From assembly GCA_965199815.1 (NCBI GenBank), contig CBDATE010000033.1:248001-312000 (forward strand): a DNA stretch of 64,000 nucleotides, in the 5' to 3' direction. This document shows positions 54,424-62,550 of the stretch, piece after piece; positions within the stretch are counted from its first letter, which is position 1; the number at the start of each line of letters is the position of its first letter. The position numbers and the translations under genes are program-made. Source of the stretch: Azotimanducus sp965199815 (GTDB lineage: Bacteria; Pseudomonadota; Gammaproteobacteria; Pseudomonadales; Azotimanducaceae). The notes under the pieces were generated by a model. The model saw only the letters and a program-made list of their open reading frames with translations, searched no databases and was not told the DNA's origin.

Positions 54424-55295
54424 GTCGCCTCCGGATTGGGGAAGAGCTGCTGCATCAGCCCTCTTTTATGCTGCCGAAGGATATCAAGTCCTCGACCCTC
54501 CGCCACGATCAGGTCGTCCAGAGAACCAAGGCAACTGGCAACGTGGTGTTGTTCTCCGAGTGAGGGAAAGGAAAGATGTATCTTTTTGAGGTTCGAGGCG
54601 GAAAGTTCTTCGAATGTTCCGCCACTCCCAAATTGTTTTAGTCGGTATCGGTTTGCTGAGAGGTTGTAATAGACGAATAGGGAATCAACTCCTTCCTTCG
54701 AAACAAGGCCGCGACACCCCTGATTGAAAGCCATTGGTGTTGTATTCATTGCCAAGTGGCCTATAGGGGCTCGCGTAGAGAGAATTACCGATTGCGCTGG
54801 AATAAGTGTCGCTGATGATGCGCCCAGCCCGGACGAAGAAATGGTTCGTGGTGTCGAGCCGATTTCTCGACCGGTCATCTGCCCCATATCCTTTGGAGTA
54901 AGCCATTGGATATTGCCATTCCAATATTCCGCTACCGTCGATTTTGGGGTTCCTCCATTGACAATGCCGCACATGTCGCCAAGTTCACGAAGCTTCCAGC
55001 TGGGGGAACGCCGAAACTCGGGAAAACGCAGTCGAGGGACGGTTTCTCCGGGCTGAGGGAAGAGTTGCTGCATCAATCCCTGTTTGTACTGTTTCAGCGC
55101 TTCAAGTCTTCGGTTCTCAGCCACGATCAGGTCGTCCAGAGAACCAAGACAACTGGCGACATGGTGTTGTTCTCCGAGTGAGGGAAAGGAAAGATGTATC
55201 TTTTTGAGGTTCGATGCGGAAAGTTCTTCGAATGTTCCGCCACTCCCAAATTGTTTTAACTTCAGGATCGCATCTGCCATCTTGCTTCCCGTCAT
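54420..55295 (-). CDS. hsdS: Type I specificity subunit with a single target-recognition domain
   Basis: 291 residues, compared with about 400-450 for a usual HsdS. It begins with the end of a target-recognition domain and a conserved helix (KQFGSGGTFEELSASNLKKI, then GEQHHVASCLGSLDDLIVAE). One complete target-recognition domain follows (about residues 95-210, starting SPSWKLRELGDMCGIVNGGT). Then the same conserved segment is repeated. The first domain is thus missing, leaving one specificity domain between two conserved helices. Its start overlaps the hsdR stop (TGATG) and its stop overlaps prrC, so reading-frame context is intact. It may work as a dimer; function is inferred. Confidence 0.88.
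   Translation of the reverse strand: MTGSKMADAILKLKQFGSGGTFEELSASNLKKIHLSFPSLGEQHHVASCLGSLDDLIVAENRRLEALKQYKQGLMQQLFPQPGETVPRLRFPEFRRSPSWKLRELGDMCGIVNGGTPKSTVAEYWNGNIQWLTPKDMGQMTGREIGSTPRTISSSGLGASSATLIPAQSVILSTRAPIGHLAMNTTPMAFNQGCRGLVSKEGVDSLFVYYNLSANRYRLKQFGSGGTFEELSASNLKKIHLSFPSLGEQHHVASCLGSLDDLIVAEGRGLDILRQHKRGLMQQLFPNPEAT
54502..54640 (-). repeat. 139-bp direct repeat in hsdS, copy B
   Basis: Matches 55120-55258 at 135 of 139 bases. It encodes the conserved helix-dimerisation region after the target-recognition domain. Recombination between copies B and A would remove or exchange the 480-bp domain between them. Confidence 0.92.
55120..55258 (-). repeat. 139-bp direct repeat in hsdS, copy A
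   Basis: Partner of the repeat at 54502-54640, near the hsdS 5' end. The four differences are single substitutions, indicating recent duplication or gene conversion. Confidence 0.92.
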
Positions 55296-58200
55296 CAGGC
55301 CACCCTCTGATCATAGGCATCAAGCCCTGAAATCTCACGACCCTGAGCGCGCCTCTTCAGGAGTGGTATGAGGTCGCCCATGAGAGCAAGCTCTCGGTTG
55401 TAGCGGTCACGCCAGCCCAGGCCAAGAGGCTCCATCAGGTCGGTGAGCTCCTCGCCGTCGAATCTCATGTTTCGGAGAATGGTCTTGATGAAAGCTGAGA
55501 GCGACTCAGCCGTCAAGCCATGGCCTTGGGCGAGTTGTTCAATTTCCTTGGTCTGCTTCTCGGCCTTGAACCGCTCGTAGCCCTGGCGAACTGCGTCTTC
55601 ATCGAGGCCCTGGCCTTCTTCGAGTGACTGAACATACTCGGTGATTTCCTCTCGTTCGTCCAGGAACTTGGCATCCGATCGAATCAGGCCGATAAGTTGC
55701 TCGCGGCTGATTTCAACTCTCTCCGGATCCTGCCTGGAGAATCTGGCGATCAGCTTCATGATGTAGTCGTAGTCAATGACGGCGGAGTCGAAGAGCACAA
55801 GCTCGAAATCGAGATGATCGCCCCCTGAGTTGCCTGGCTCTCGATTGTTCTCGTGATTGCCCTGCTGGTCCTTGATGCGTTGCGCGGTTTCAAGGTAGGA
55901 GCCGCGGAAATCGCGGAAGTCCTCTCTGGAGAGGATCTGATGTATCCGCTCGCGCTGTTCATCTTCAAGGTCGGTGTACTGATCGAGTTGGGTGCGAAGG
56001 CGCTGCACTTCCTTGAAGCATTGCATGAACCGAGCTCGGGCATCGTCCCCCATCAGATTGTTCACCTGATGGGGCTTGGCTTCGAGATCCTGCGAATGCA
56101 TGAGATCTGCGAGGTCGTTGACGGCTTGCTCGTAGTTGTGCATGACGACATCAGCTGGCTCCACCAGCCATATCTCGCGCGCCCGTTCAGGTCGAGTGCC
56201 GGAGAAAAGAGTGATGGCGGTATCAACGCTGTCTCGCTGCTGGCGAAAGTCGAGGATATGGCCAAAGGGCTTGGTGGCGTTCAGGATCCGGTTGGTGCGA
56301 GAGAACGCCTGAATCAAGCCATGGTGCTTGAGGTTCTTGTCAACATACAGCGTGTTGAGAAACCTGCTGTCAAACCCCGTGAGCAGCATATCGACGACGA
56401 TGGTGATATCGACCTTCTCCTGACCTCTTTTCGGCAGGTCGTGATTCGGAAACTGCTGATCCTTGATGCGCTTCTGTACATCCTGATAGTACAGGTCGAA
56501 GTTGTTGATGTCGTGACTGGTTCCATACCGCTGGTTGTAGTCGGCAATGATACTTTTGAGCGCCGCCTTCTTTTGCTCCGGGGCGTGTTGGTTATCTTCT
56601 TTTTCCTGAGGGAGGTCTTCCTGTATTTGTCGAACATCCGAGTTGCCATCTGCGGGTGGCGAGAACACAGCCGCGATCTTGAGGCGCGAGAACTCGGGGT
56701 CTGCGGTTTCGCGCTCGCGTTGAAGTTCCTCGAAGACCCGGTAATACTCGATAGCGTCGCTGATCGAGGCAGTGGCCAGTAGTGCGTTGAAACGTCGGTC
56801 CGCGGTTGCGGCATCGTGCTTGGCGAGAATGGCTTCCGCGACTGCCCGTTTTGCGAGAGGCACCCTTGGATTGGTGCCTGCAGTGTCCTTGAGCTTGAAG
56901 TAGTCGATGTGGAAGCGAAGGACATTCCGGTCCTCGATTGCGTGGGTAATGGTGTATTCGTGGAGATCATTCTGGAAGAGGTCCGCCGTGGTTCGAAGGG
57001 TCGCTTCGTTTCCTTCGACCTGCCGGGCGGTTGTGTTTTCCTCGAAAATCGGGGTGCCAGTAAATCCGAATAGTTGGGAGTTCGGGAAAAACCTCTTGAT
57101 GGCTTCGTGGTTCTCGCCGAATTGTGAGCGATGGCATTCATCGAAAATGAAGACCATCCGTTTGTTCCGGAGTTGACCAAGCTGCTGCCTGGATGTTGCC
57201 TGTCCGCGAGCGATATTCTGCTGATTGTGCCTGCTGTTCTCGTCGAGAGCGAGTCCAAGCTTCTGGATAGTGGTGACGATAATCTTGTCCGCGTAATCGT
57301 CAGAAAGCAGGCGACGGACGAGTGTGCCGGTATTGGTGTTTTCCTCCACGCAGTTCTCCTGAAACCGGTTGAACTCCTCGCGAGTCTGGCGATCAAGATC
57401 CTTGCGATCAACGACAAACAGGCACTTGTGGATGTTCTCACTGGTTTTGAGCAGCGTTGATGCCTTGAAAGACGTGAGCGTCTTGCCAGATCCGGTGGTG
57501 TGCCAGACATACCCATTGCCGCAGTTCCGGTCGATGCATTCGATGATGGCTTTTACCGCATATATCTGGTACGGACGCATGATCACGAGCTTTCGTTCGC
57601 TGGTGACGAGCACCATGTACCTGCCGATCATCTGGCCGAGGGTGCACTTCGAGAGGAAGTGTTCTGCGAAGTCGTCGAGGTGGGTGATCTTGTCATTTTC
57701 CCGGTTGGCGAATTGGCAAATCGGGAGAAACTGCTCGGCCGCATCAAAGGCAAAGTGCCGGGAATCATTGTTGGCGAAGTACCATGTTTGCGCACGATTG
57801 CTGGCGATGAATATCTGCACGAAACACAGGAGCGTTCTGGTATATCCGTTCCCCGGGTCGTTTTTGTAATCAACGATCTGCTTCATCGCATGTCGCGCAC
57901 TGGTCCCGGGTGCCTTGAGCTCGATGTGAACGACGGGAATACCATTCATCAGCAGTATCACGTCGTACCTGTGGTGGCTGTAATTGGTGTTCATGCGCAG
58001 CTGATTGATCACCTCGAAGTGGTTTTTGCACCAATCCCTGGTGTTTACGAGCGTGTAGTTGAGCGGCGTACCGTCATCACGGGTAAAAGCCTCGCGACTG
58101 CGAAGGGTATGTGCCGCCTGGAACACATCGGGTGTCACGATATCCTGAAGAAGTCGCTGGAATTCGTTGTCCGAAAGTGACACATGATTCAGGGCGTTGA

Positions 58201-58327
58201 ACTTCTGCCTGAAGTTTGCTTCAAGTTCTGCCCGGTCACGGATATCCCGGCGATATTCGTATTGGAGTTCTTGCAGCTTCCGGATAAGCGAATTTTCAAG
58301 ATCGACCTCAGGCGTGGTTGTAGCCAT
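55295..58327 (-). CDS. hsdR: Type I restriction endonuclease subunit
   Basis: 1010 residues. N-terminal PD-(D/E)xK nuclease with Asp122 (RYDVILLM), Glu136 and Lys138 (HIELKAPG). Superfamily 2 helicase motor with Walker A HTTGSGKTLTSF, DEAD-type FIFDECHRSQFG and TGTPIFEEN, plus motif VI-like QAFSRTNRI. C-terminal helical region binds the methyltransferase. It translocates and cuts unmethylated DNA. First gene of the operon; hsdS follows by TGATG overlap. A palindrome covers the ribosome-binding region. Confidence 0.96.
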   Translation of the reverse strand: MATTTPEVDLENSLIRKLQELQYEYRRDIRDRAELEANFRQKFNALNHVSLSDNEFQRLLQDIVTPDVFQAAHTLRSREAFTRDDGTPLNYTLVNTRDWCKNHFEVINQLRMNTNYSHHRYDVILLMNGIPVVHIELKAPGTSARHAMKQIVDYKNDPGNGYTRTLLCFVQIFIASNRAQTWYFANNDSRHFAFDAAEQFLPICQFANRENDKITHLDDFAEHFLSKCTLGQMIGRYMVLVTSERKLVIMRPYQIYAVKAIIECIDRNCGNGYVWHTTGSGKTLTSFKASTLLKTSENIHKCLFVVDRKDLDRQTREEFNRFQENCVEENTNTGTLVRRLLSDDYADKIIVTTIQKLGLALDENSRHNQQNIARGQATSRQQLGQLRNKRMVFIFDECHRSQFGENHEAIKRFFPNSQLFGFTGTPIFEENTTARQVEGNEATLRTTADLFQNDLHEYTITHAIEDRNVLRFHIDYFKLKDTAGTNPRVPLAKRAVAEAILAKHDAATADRRFNALLATASISDAIEYYRVFEELQRERETADPEFSRLKIAAVFSPPADGNSDVRQIQEDLPQEKEDNQHAPEQKKAALKSIIADYNQRYGTSHDINNFDLYYQDVQKRIKDQQFPNHDLPKRGQEKVDITIVVDMLLTGFDSRFLNTLYVDKNLKHHGLIQAFSRTNRILNATKPFGHILDFRQQRDSVDTAITLFSGTRPERAREIWLVEPADVVMHNYEQAVNDLADLMHSQDLEAKPHQVNNLMGDDARARFMQCFKEVQRLRTQLDQYTDLEDEQRERIHQILSREDFRDFRGSYLETAQRIKDQQGNHENNREPGNSGGDHLDFELVLFDSAVIDYDYIMKLIARFSRQDPERVEISREQLIGLIRSDAKFLDEREEITEYVQSLEEGQGLDEDAVRQGYERFKAEKQTKEIEQLAQGHGLTAESLSAFIKTILRNMRFDGEELTDLMEPLGLGWRDRYNRELALMGDLIPLLKRRAQGREISGLDAYDQRVA

Positions 58328-58330
58328 TGA

Positions 58331-58344
58331 AGGAGTTCACTCCT
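58331..58344. promoter_or_regulatory. Palindrome over the hsdR ribosome-binding site
   Basis: AGGAGT-TC-ACTCCT is a perfect palindrome 4-17 bp upstream of the hsdR ATG. On the minus strand it contains the only AGGAGT that could be the Shine-Dalgarno. It could be a small operator or an mRNA hairpin that hides the ribosome-binding site and delays expression of the nuclease. Confidence 0.45.
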
Positions 58345-58408
58345 GCCCGCAGAGACCGGTATTGTATTGGTGAAGCGCCCTTCAGTTTTGGGATGGTTCG
58401 CCTGGAGG

Positions 58409-58510
58409 TTGAGGTGGTCGGGGTTGTTCAGACAGTTTGAGGGCGAAGCCAAGAGTATTTTTTGATGAATGAATGCCCTCAAACTGTCTGAACAACCCCG
58501 ACCACCTCAA
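58409..58510. repeat. Long inverted repeat, 36-bp perfect arms with 30-bp spacer
   Basis: Arms 58409-58444 and 58475-58510 are exact inverted copies (inner end TTCAGACAGTTTGAGGGC). The 30-bp spacer contains TATTTTTTGATGAAT. The right arm extends into the DUF2235 relic frame (codons PDHLNL). Positions 58421-58482 recur directly at 59581-59642 with three mismatches. Confidence 0.92.
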
Positions 58511-58630
58511 TCTTCTCGCCCTCGATGAAACGCGCGACCCTTTCAGGCCCATGCAAATCAACAAGGATATCGAACAGCCGGAGCGCATACTCGAAGTCTG
58601 GTTCCCCGGCGTACACAGTGATGTTGGTGG

Positions 58631-58837
58631 CGGATATTGGCGCGATGGACTATCAGACCTCGCAATGGAGTTCATGATTGCGGAATGCCGGAAATCACTT
58701 GGCGAGCAGGTGAGGATATGTCCGGGCGACCATGCTTCGGTACAGGCGCTGCTGGACGACAAAAGCGTCGAGGGGCATGACTTGTGTGTGGGCGAGCGAT
58801 GACCTCTTTATCCACCCCATGGTGCACGGTACGCTTC
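58631..58837 (+). repeat. Relic internal duplication, copy A
   Basis: Matches 59087-59280. The two differ mainly by four small deletions in the second copy (1, 1, 4 and 7 bases), which together account for the 13-bp length difference. Confidence 0.88.
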
Positions 58838-59086
58838 GATGTCCGAGCGATGTTGCGGACGATCCGGTGCACACGGCATTCCGACGAGGCAGATGCGGTC
58901 AAGGATTCCGCCATGCCGTGGAAACGCTCCCCCGTAGAAGCGAGCGCATCCCTGTGGTGCATGCCCCGGTTCGACGCATCAATGGTGCTATCTCGATGTG
59001 AGCCTGTAGAAGTTTCCGCCTACCGAAACCATGCCGTCACGAATCAAAGGGGCGTTTCGGGAGCGGCAGGACCTCGTTGACCTGTC

Positions 59087-59280
59087 CGGATATTGGCGCG
59101 ATGGACTACAGACCTCGCAATGGAGTTCATGATTGCGGAATGCCGGAAATCACTTGGCGAGAGGTGAGGATATGTCCGGGCGACCATGCTTCGGTACAGG
59201 CGCTGCTGGACGACAGGTCGAGGGGCATGACTTGTGTGTGGATGACCTCTTTATCCACCCCATGGTGCACGGTACGCTTC
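59087..59280 (+). repeat. Relic internal duplication, copy B
   Basis: Shorter partner of 58631-58837. The deletions break the frame; after its end the reading frame returns to the DUF2235 C-terminal sequence. Confidence 0.88.
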
Positions 59281-59573
59281 ATGTGCACTCCGGTTTCAGA
59301 AGGCGCGCCATGCAGGAAACGCCGCGCCATCCCTGTGTGCACATCAATGATGCTGTGAGCCGGAATGCGAACGACCTGCCTGTCCTGCATCACAGCGTTG
59401 CCGAGAGATTCAGGCAAGTTTCGGGGTACAGGCCGCATGCGCTACGCAACCTGAAGTTCCGACTGCTGCTGGCGAACGGTGAGATTACGCAGGAGCCTGT
59501 TTGTGGCATCGGCGGCCTCCTCAAGATGGATGCGGGCGGCCAAGCGGGACAAATGATACGAACAAACCATGAA

Positions 59574-59642
59574 GTTGTCGGGGCTGTTCAGACAGTTTGA
59601 GGGCGAAGCCAAGAGAATTTTTTGATGAATAAATGCCCTCAA
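59574..59642. repeat. Second copy of the fold-back element, right arm truncated
   Basis: Left arm 59574-59604 and spacer 59605-59634 match the element at 58409-58474; only 8 bases of the right arm (GCCCTCAA) remain. With the first copy it flanks the DUF2235 relic as a 62-bp direct repeat (59 of 62 identical). The arms facing the relic (58475-58503 and 59574-59604) also form inverted ends. Confidence 0.85.
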
Positions 59643-59649
59643 TAGTAAA

Positions 59650-59840
59650 TTTATGGACTTGATCAGAACATGCCTAAAGGAACTCCAAGGAAGGTTTGAA
59701 CAAGCCTCAAATTCTCGCATGGAGAGGCTATCCGCCGATTTTTTGCGACTCCGCCACCCCGTGCTCACCCGAAAACTGTCCCATTTTCGCTTGGCATTGA
59801 TAGCCCTGACCACTTCTGCGTTTTCAATCCTGTCGATCAT
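59650..59840 (-). pseudogene. 5' remnant of a gene downstream of mod
   Basis: An ATG at 59840 follows GGGGAG that overlaps the mod stop codon, and begins MIDRIENAEVVRAINAKRKW. The frame continues into the fold-back repeat (FIHQKILLASPSNCLN) and ends at 59442 without a recognisable domain. The good translational signal and mod coupling suggest a real third gene of the mod operon cut off by the repeat/relic insertion. Family unknown. Confidence 0.4.
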
Positions 59841-59846
59841 CTTTGC

Positions 59847-62513
59847 TCACTCCCCCCACCACAGATAGTCTTTTATCAGTCCCACAAAGTGTTGTTGTTC
59901 TTCGAAGGTCATTTTGGCCGGGTTGGTTTTTTCCGTGGTGTCGTCGGTGAAGGTGACGCTGTCCGCGGTGCGCTGGCGGATGGGTTTGCCGAGGGCGTTG
60001 GACAGGGTTTCAGCGATGTCTATGTCCGGGTACAGGGCTTCAAGATTGATTTCGAGTTTGCCGTTTTTCAACGGTTCGATGACATGGGCCAACTTGATGT
60101 CGTTGAAGAAGACATATTGTTCAAACGGGCTTTTCTGGCTGTCTATTTCCAGCTGTTGGCCATCTTCATAATAGGCATTTTTCAGGGTCTCCTCGTATTG
60201 TTCCAGCGTGTAGTACTTGAGAAAGTGACTACTGCCGTTGCGGGTGGTGGGCTTGCCGTCTTTCCAGTCGGCGCTGTAGATAACCTTCTTGATGCGCGGG
60301 AGCAACACGGTATGGAAATACTCGCCCATCTCCACGAGCAGGTATTTGCGTTGTCCGCCATCCTCACGGTTCAGGTTGAGGACGGCATGGGCGGTGGTGC
60401 CAGAACCGGCGAAGAAGTCGAGGGTTATTCCGTTTCCATTTATTGAAGAAGCATTGATCAATTTTTCATAAAGCGATGTTGGATGACAATACGAAAAATT
60501 CAATTTTAAATGTTCTATTTCCGTTTTCCCCTTTTTTCCGTCTTGTATAACAGATGAAATTGCTCTTTTGGTAACAGATTTTAGAAATATCTTTCTTCTC
60601 GGTTGTATGGAATGATCTTTACCAAAAATGATTTCCCCTCTTTCAATCAATTCTTTCATTTTTTCAGGCGACCTGGACCAACCCCTTGTTGGTACTGGAC
60701 ATGGTTTTTTTGTTACCGGATGAATTATTGGCACAAAGAATTTTTCTGGGGGCTGATTAGGATTCGGCCAAATAAGAGCCACACTCTGATAAACCCTCCC
60801 TCTTTCATCCAAATGACAGTATGCCCGTTCCCCGCCTGAAAGCTCCTTATTATTGACTACCCATTGATAAAATTCGTTTTTTGCCTCATCGCTCACATTG
60901 GTATGCTTGGTGATAATTTCCTGGGCTTTATCAAGCATAGCCTCAATGTTTTTGCTGCTCAAATAAAAGGAACCTTCATGTTTTGTCCGCCACAAAACAT
61001 ACTCATGTTGAGTTGCGACACCTTTTGCCCCCATCATCGGGTTCTTTTTATCCCATATCACTGTGCCCGCATTCAGTAGCCCCGTGCCGTCTGTCAATAG
61101 TTGCAACCTTTCATATTCATTTTCATCGATGTGGCACAGGAATGAACCCGCTTCGGAAAGCATGGCTACCGAAGAACCAATGCGATTCTCCATCATGCTC
61201 AGCCAACTTGAATGTTTGTATTCATTGCGATACAGAAATCCGCTGGTCTTTGTGTTATACGGTGGGTCTATGTGAATACACTTCACCCTCTCCCGATACC
61301 GTTCCCGCAGAGTATTCAGCGCCTGCCAGTTTTCACTGTGTATCAGTTCACCATCCAGCGCCTGATCCAGGTCGCCGAGTTCGTTCAGTATTTCCAGTTC
61401 CAGATCCTTGAAGTGCTTCGTGTCCAGCGGCAGAAACTTGCAAGCACCGGCGGCGGCGTTTGTGTCATCAATACTTTTCTGCCCGTTGAAGATGCTGTTT
61501 ATGGAAAACGCATCATCCACCATGCCGAGTTTCAGCCATTCCTTGATTTGCGCCTTTGCGCCCTTGTGTTGCACTACCTTGTTCAAGGTCTCGCCCGTCA
61601 GTTTGTCCAGCGTCACCACATAATTGACGCCTCGTACAAACTTGGGTTTCTCCCAGACCCGCCGTAGTTCATCTTCAAACTGGGCGATGTAATTGATGAT
61701 GTCGTAAGCGGTGTCGCGTATCGCTTGCAGCTGCTTGACCCGCTTTTCTTCAAAGATGGTCTCTTCGCTGAACATATATTGATACAGCCATAGATCGAAT
61801 TGTTCGCGCAGAAACCCGCCCGCATCCTTGTTGATGAAATAGTCGGCTTCGGTCTGGCGGCGGAATACGGTGAAGGCGCGGTTGAGTTCATCCTCGACTA
61901 ACCGCACCCCGTTTTTACGCGCCTGTTTGATAATCTCATCGGGCTTGGTGCTGTTGCCCTTGCTGGAGTAGTCAACGCTGAGGCACAGAACAGGGGTGCA
62001 TTCATCTTTCCGCACTTGCTGAAAGCTGAAAACAAATTCGCGCTTCTCGTTGTTCTGCTTGTGCTGTATCTGTGAAGCATCAAAATAAAAATGGCGCGCG
62101 CCACCATATTCGCCATGCAGTGGCAATTCCACTGGCATGGAACGGATGATGATGTCGGATTTCACGTAGTAGAGCATCTGCGTCTTCCACGACAGGGCGA
62201 TATCCTGCCCGTCGGCATATACGCGTTCCCAAGTCTTGGCGAAGGCGGGCAGGTGGCGGTAATAGATGGAGCCGCTTTCGCAGAAGTAACGATGGAAAAA
62301 GGTGTAGAGCTTGTCAAACATCTCCTCGCGGAAGGCGTTTTCACGCTGCGCCCGTTCGTCAATATTCCTCATCAGCATGGGACTGATGGATTTGAAGTAT
62401 TTGCGCTTGATGCACATCAGGTTGACGAAACCGGAATCGCCTTCCACCTCGGCACCGGTGAACAGGGCTTCCAAGGCTTGCAGGAAGCGTTTTTCTTTGT
62501 TTCTGGTTCTCAT
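59847..62513 (-). CDS. Type III-like DNA adenine methyltransferase (Mod)
   Basis: 888 residues. Beta-class amino-methyltransferase with catalytic DPPYN (from Asp416, HIDPPYNTKTSGFLYRNEY) preceding the SAM motif LDFFAGSGTTAHAVLNL (from about residue 698). About 400 residues before the catalytic part (containing YRHLPAFAKTWERV) are of unknown role and longer than in classical type III Mod. It should modify the recognition site and guide Res. The gene is much less GC-rich than the core genes, especially 60430-61300, indicating transfer. It follows res by 37 bp. Confidence 0.9.
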   Translation of the reverse strand: MRTRNKEKRFLQALEALFTGAEVEGDSGFVNLMCIKRKYFKSISPMLMRNIDERAQRENAFREEMFDKLYTFFHRYFCESGSIYYRHLPAFAKTWERVYADGQDIALSWKTQMLYYVKSDIIIRSMPVELPLHGEYGGARHFYFDASQIQHKQNNEKREFVFSFQQVRKDECTPVLCLSVDYSSKGNSTKPDEIIKQARKNGVRLVEDELNRAFTVFRRQTEADYFINKDAGGFLREQFDLWLYQYMFSEETIFEEKRVKQLQAIRDTAYDIINYIAQFEDELRRVWEKPKFVRGVNYVVTLDKLTGETLNKVVQHKGAKAQIKEWLKLGMVDDAFSINSIFNGQKSIDDTNAAAGACKFLPLDTKHFKDLELEILNELGDLDQALDGELIHSENWQALNTLRERYRERVKCIHIDPPYNTKTSGFLYRNEYKHSSWLSMMENRIGSSVAMLSEAGSFLCHIDENEYERLQLLTDGTGLLNAGTVIWDKKNPMMGAKGVATQHEYVLWRTKHEGSFYLSSKNIEAMLDKAQEIITKHTNVSDEAKNEFYQWVVNNKELSGGERAYCHLDERGRVYQSVALIWPNPNQPPEKFFVPIIHPVTKKPCPVPTRGWSRSPEKMKELIERGEIIFGKDHSIQPRRKIFLKSVTKRAISSVIQDGKKGKTEIEHLKLNFSYCHPTSLYEKLINASSINGNGITLDFFAGSGTTAHAVLNLNREDGGQRKYLLVEMGEYFHTVLLPRIKKVIYSADWKDGKPTTRNGSSHFLKYYTLEQYEETLKNAYYEDGQQLEIDSQKSPFEQYVFFNDIKLAHVIEPLKNGKLEINLEALYPDIDIAETLSNALGKPIRQRTADSVTFTDDTTEKTNPAKMTFEEQQHFVGLIKDYLWWGE

Positions 62514-62550
62514 TTTCGGTCCATAAGCCGGATTGTGTCTGAGTGGCCGA

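Larger units (their letters stand above)
58511..59480 (+). pseudogene. Duplicated, frame-broken DUF2235 hydrolase relic
   Basis: The plus strand encodes DUF2235 motifs: ALDETRDPFRPMQI, then VWFPGVHSDVGGGYWRDGLS and LAMEFMIAECRK. The frame breaks at about 58800 and continues in another frame (DDLFIHPMVHGTL). A second degenerate copy at 59087-59280 is followed by SVAERFRQVSGYRPHALRNL, the usual C-terminal end of the family. Between the copies (58838-59086) is rearranged relic sequence. DUF2235 proteins include Tle-type T6SS phospholipase effectors. No N-terminus remains, so the gene is dead. Confidence 0.72.

Noticed and set aside
58409..58510. Integron attC site
   Set aside because: The arms are perfectly complementary, without the extrahelical bases expected in attC; no integrase is present and the second copy has lost its right arm.
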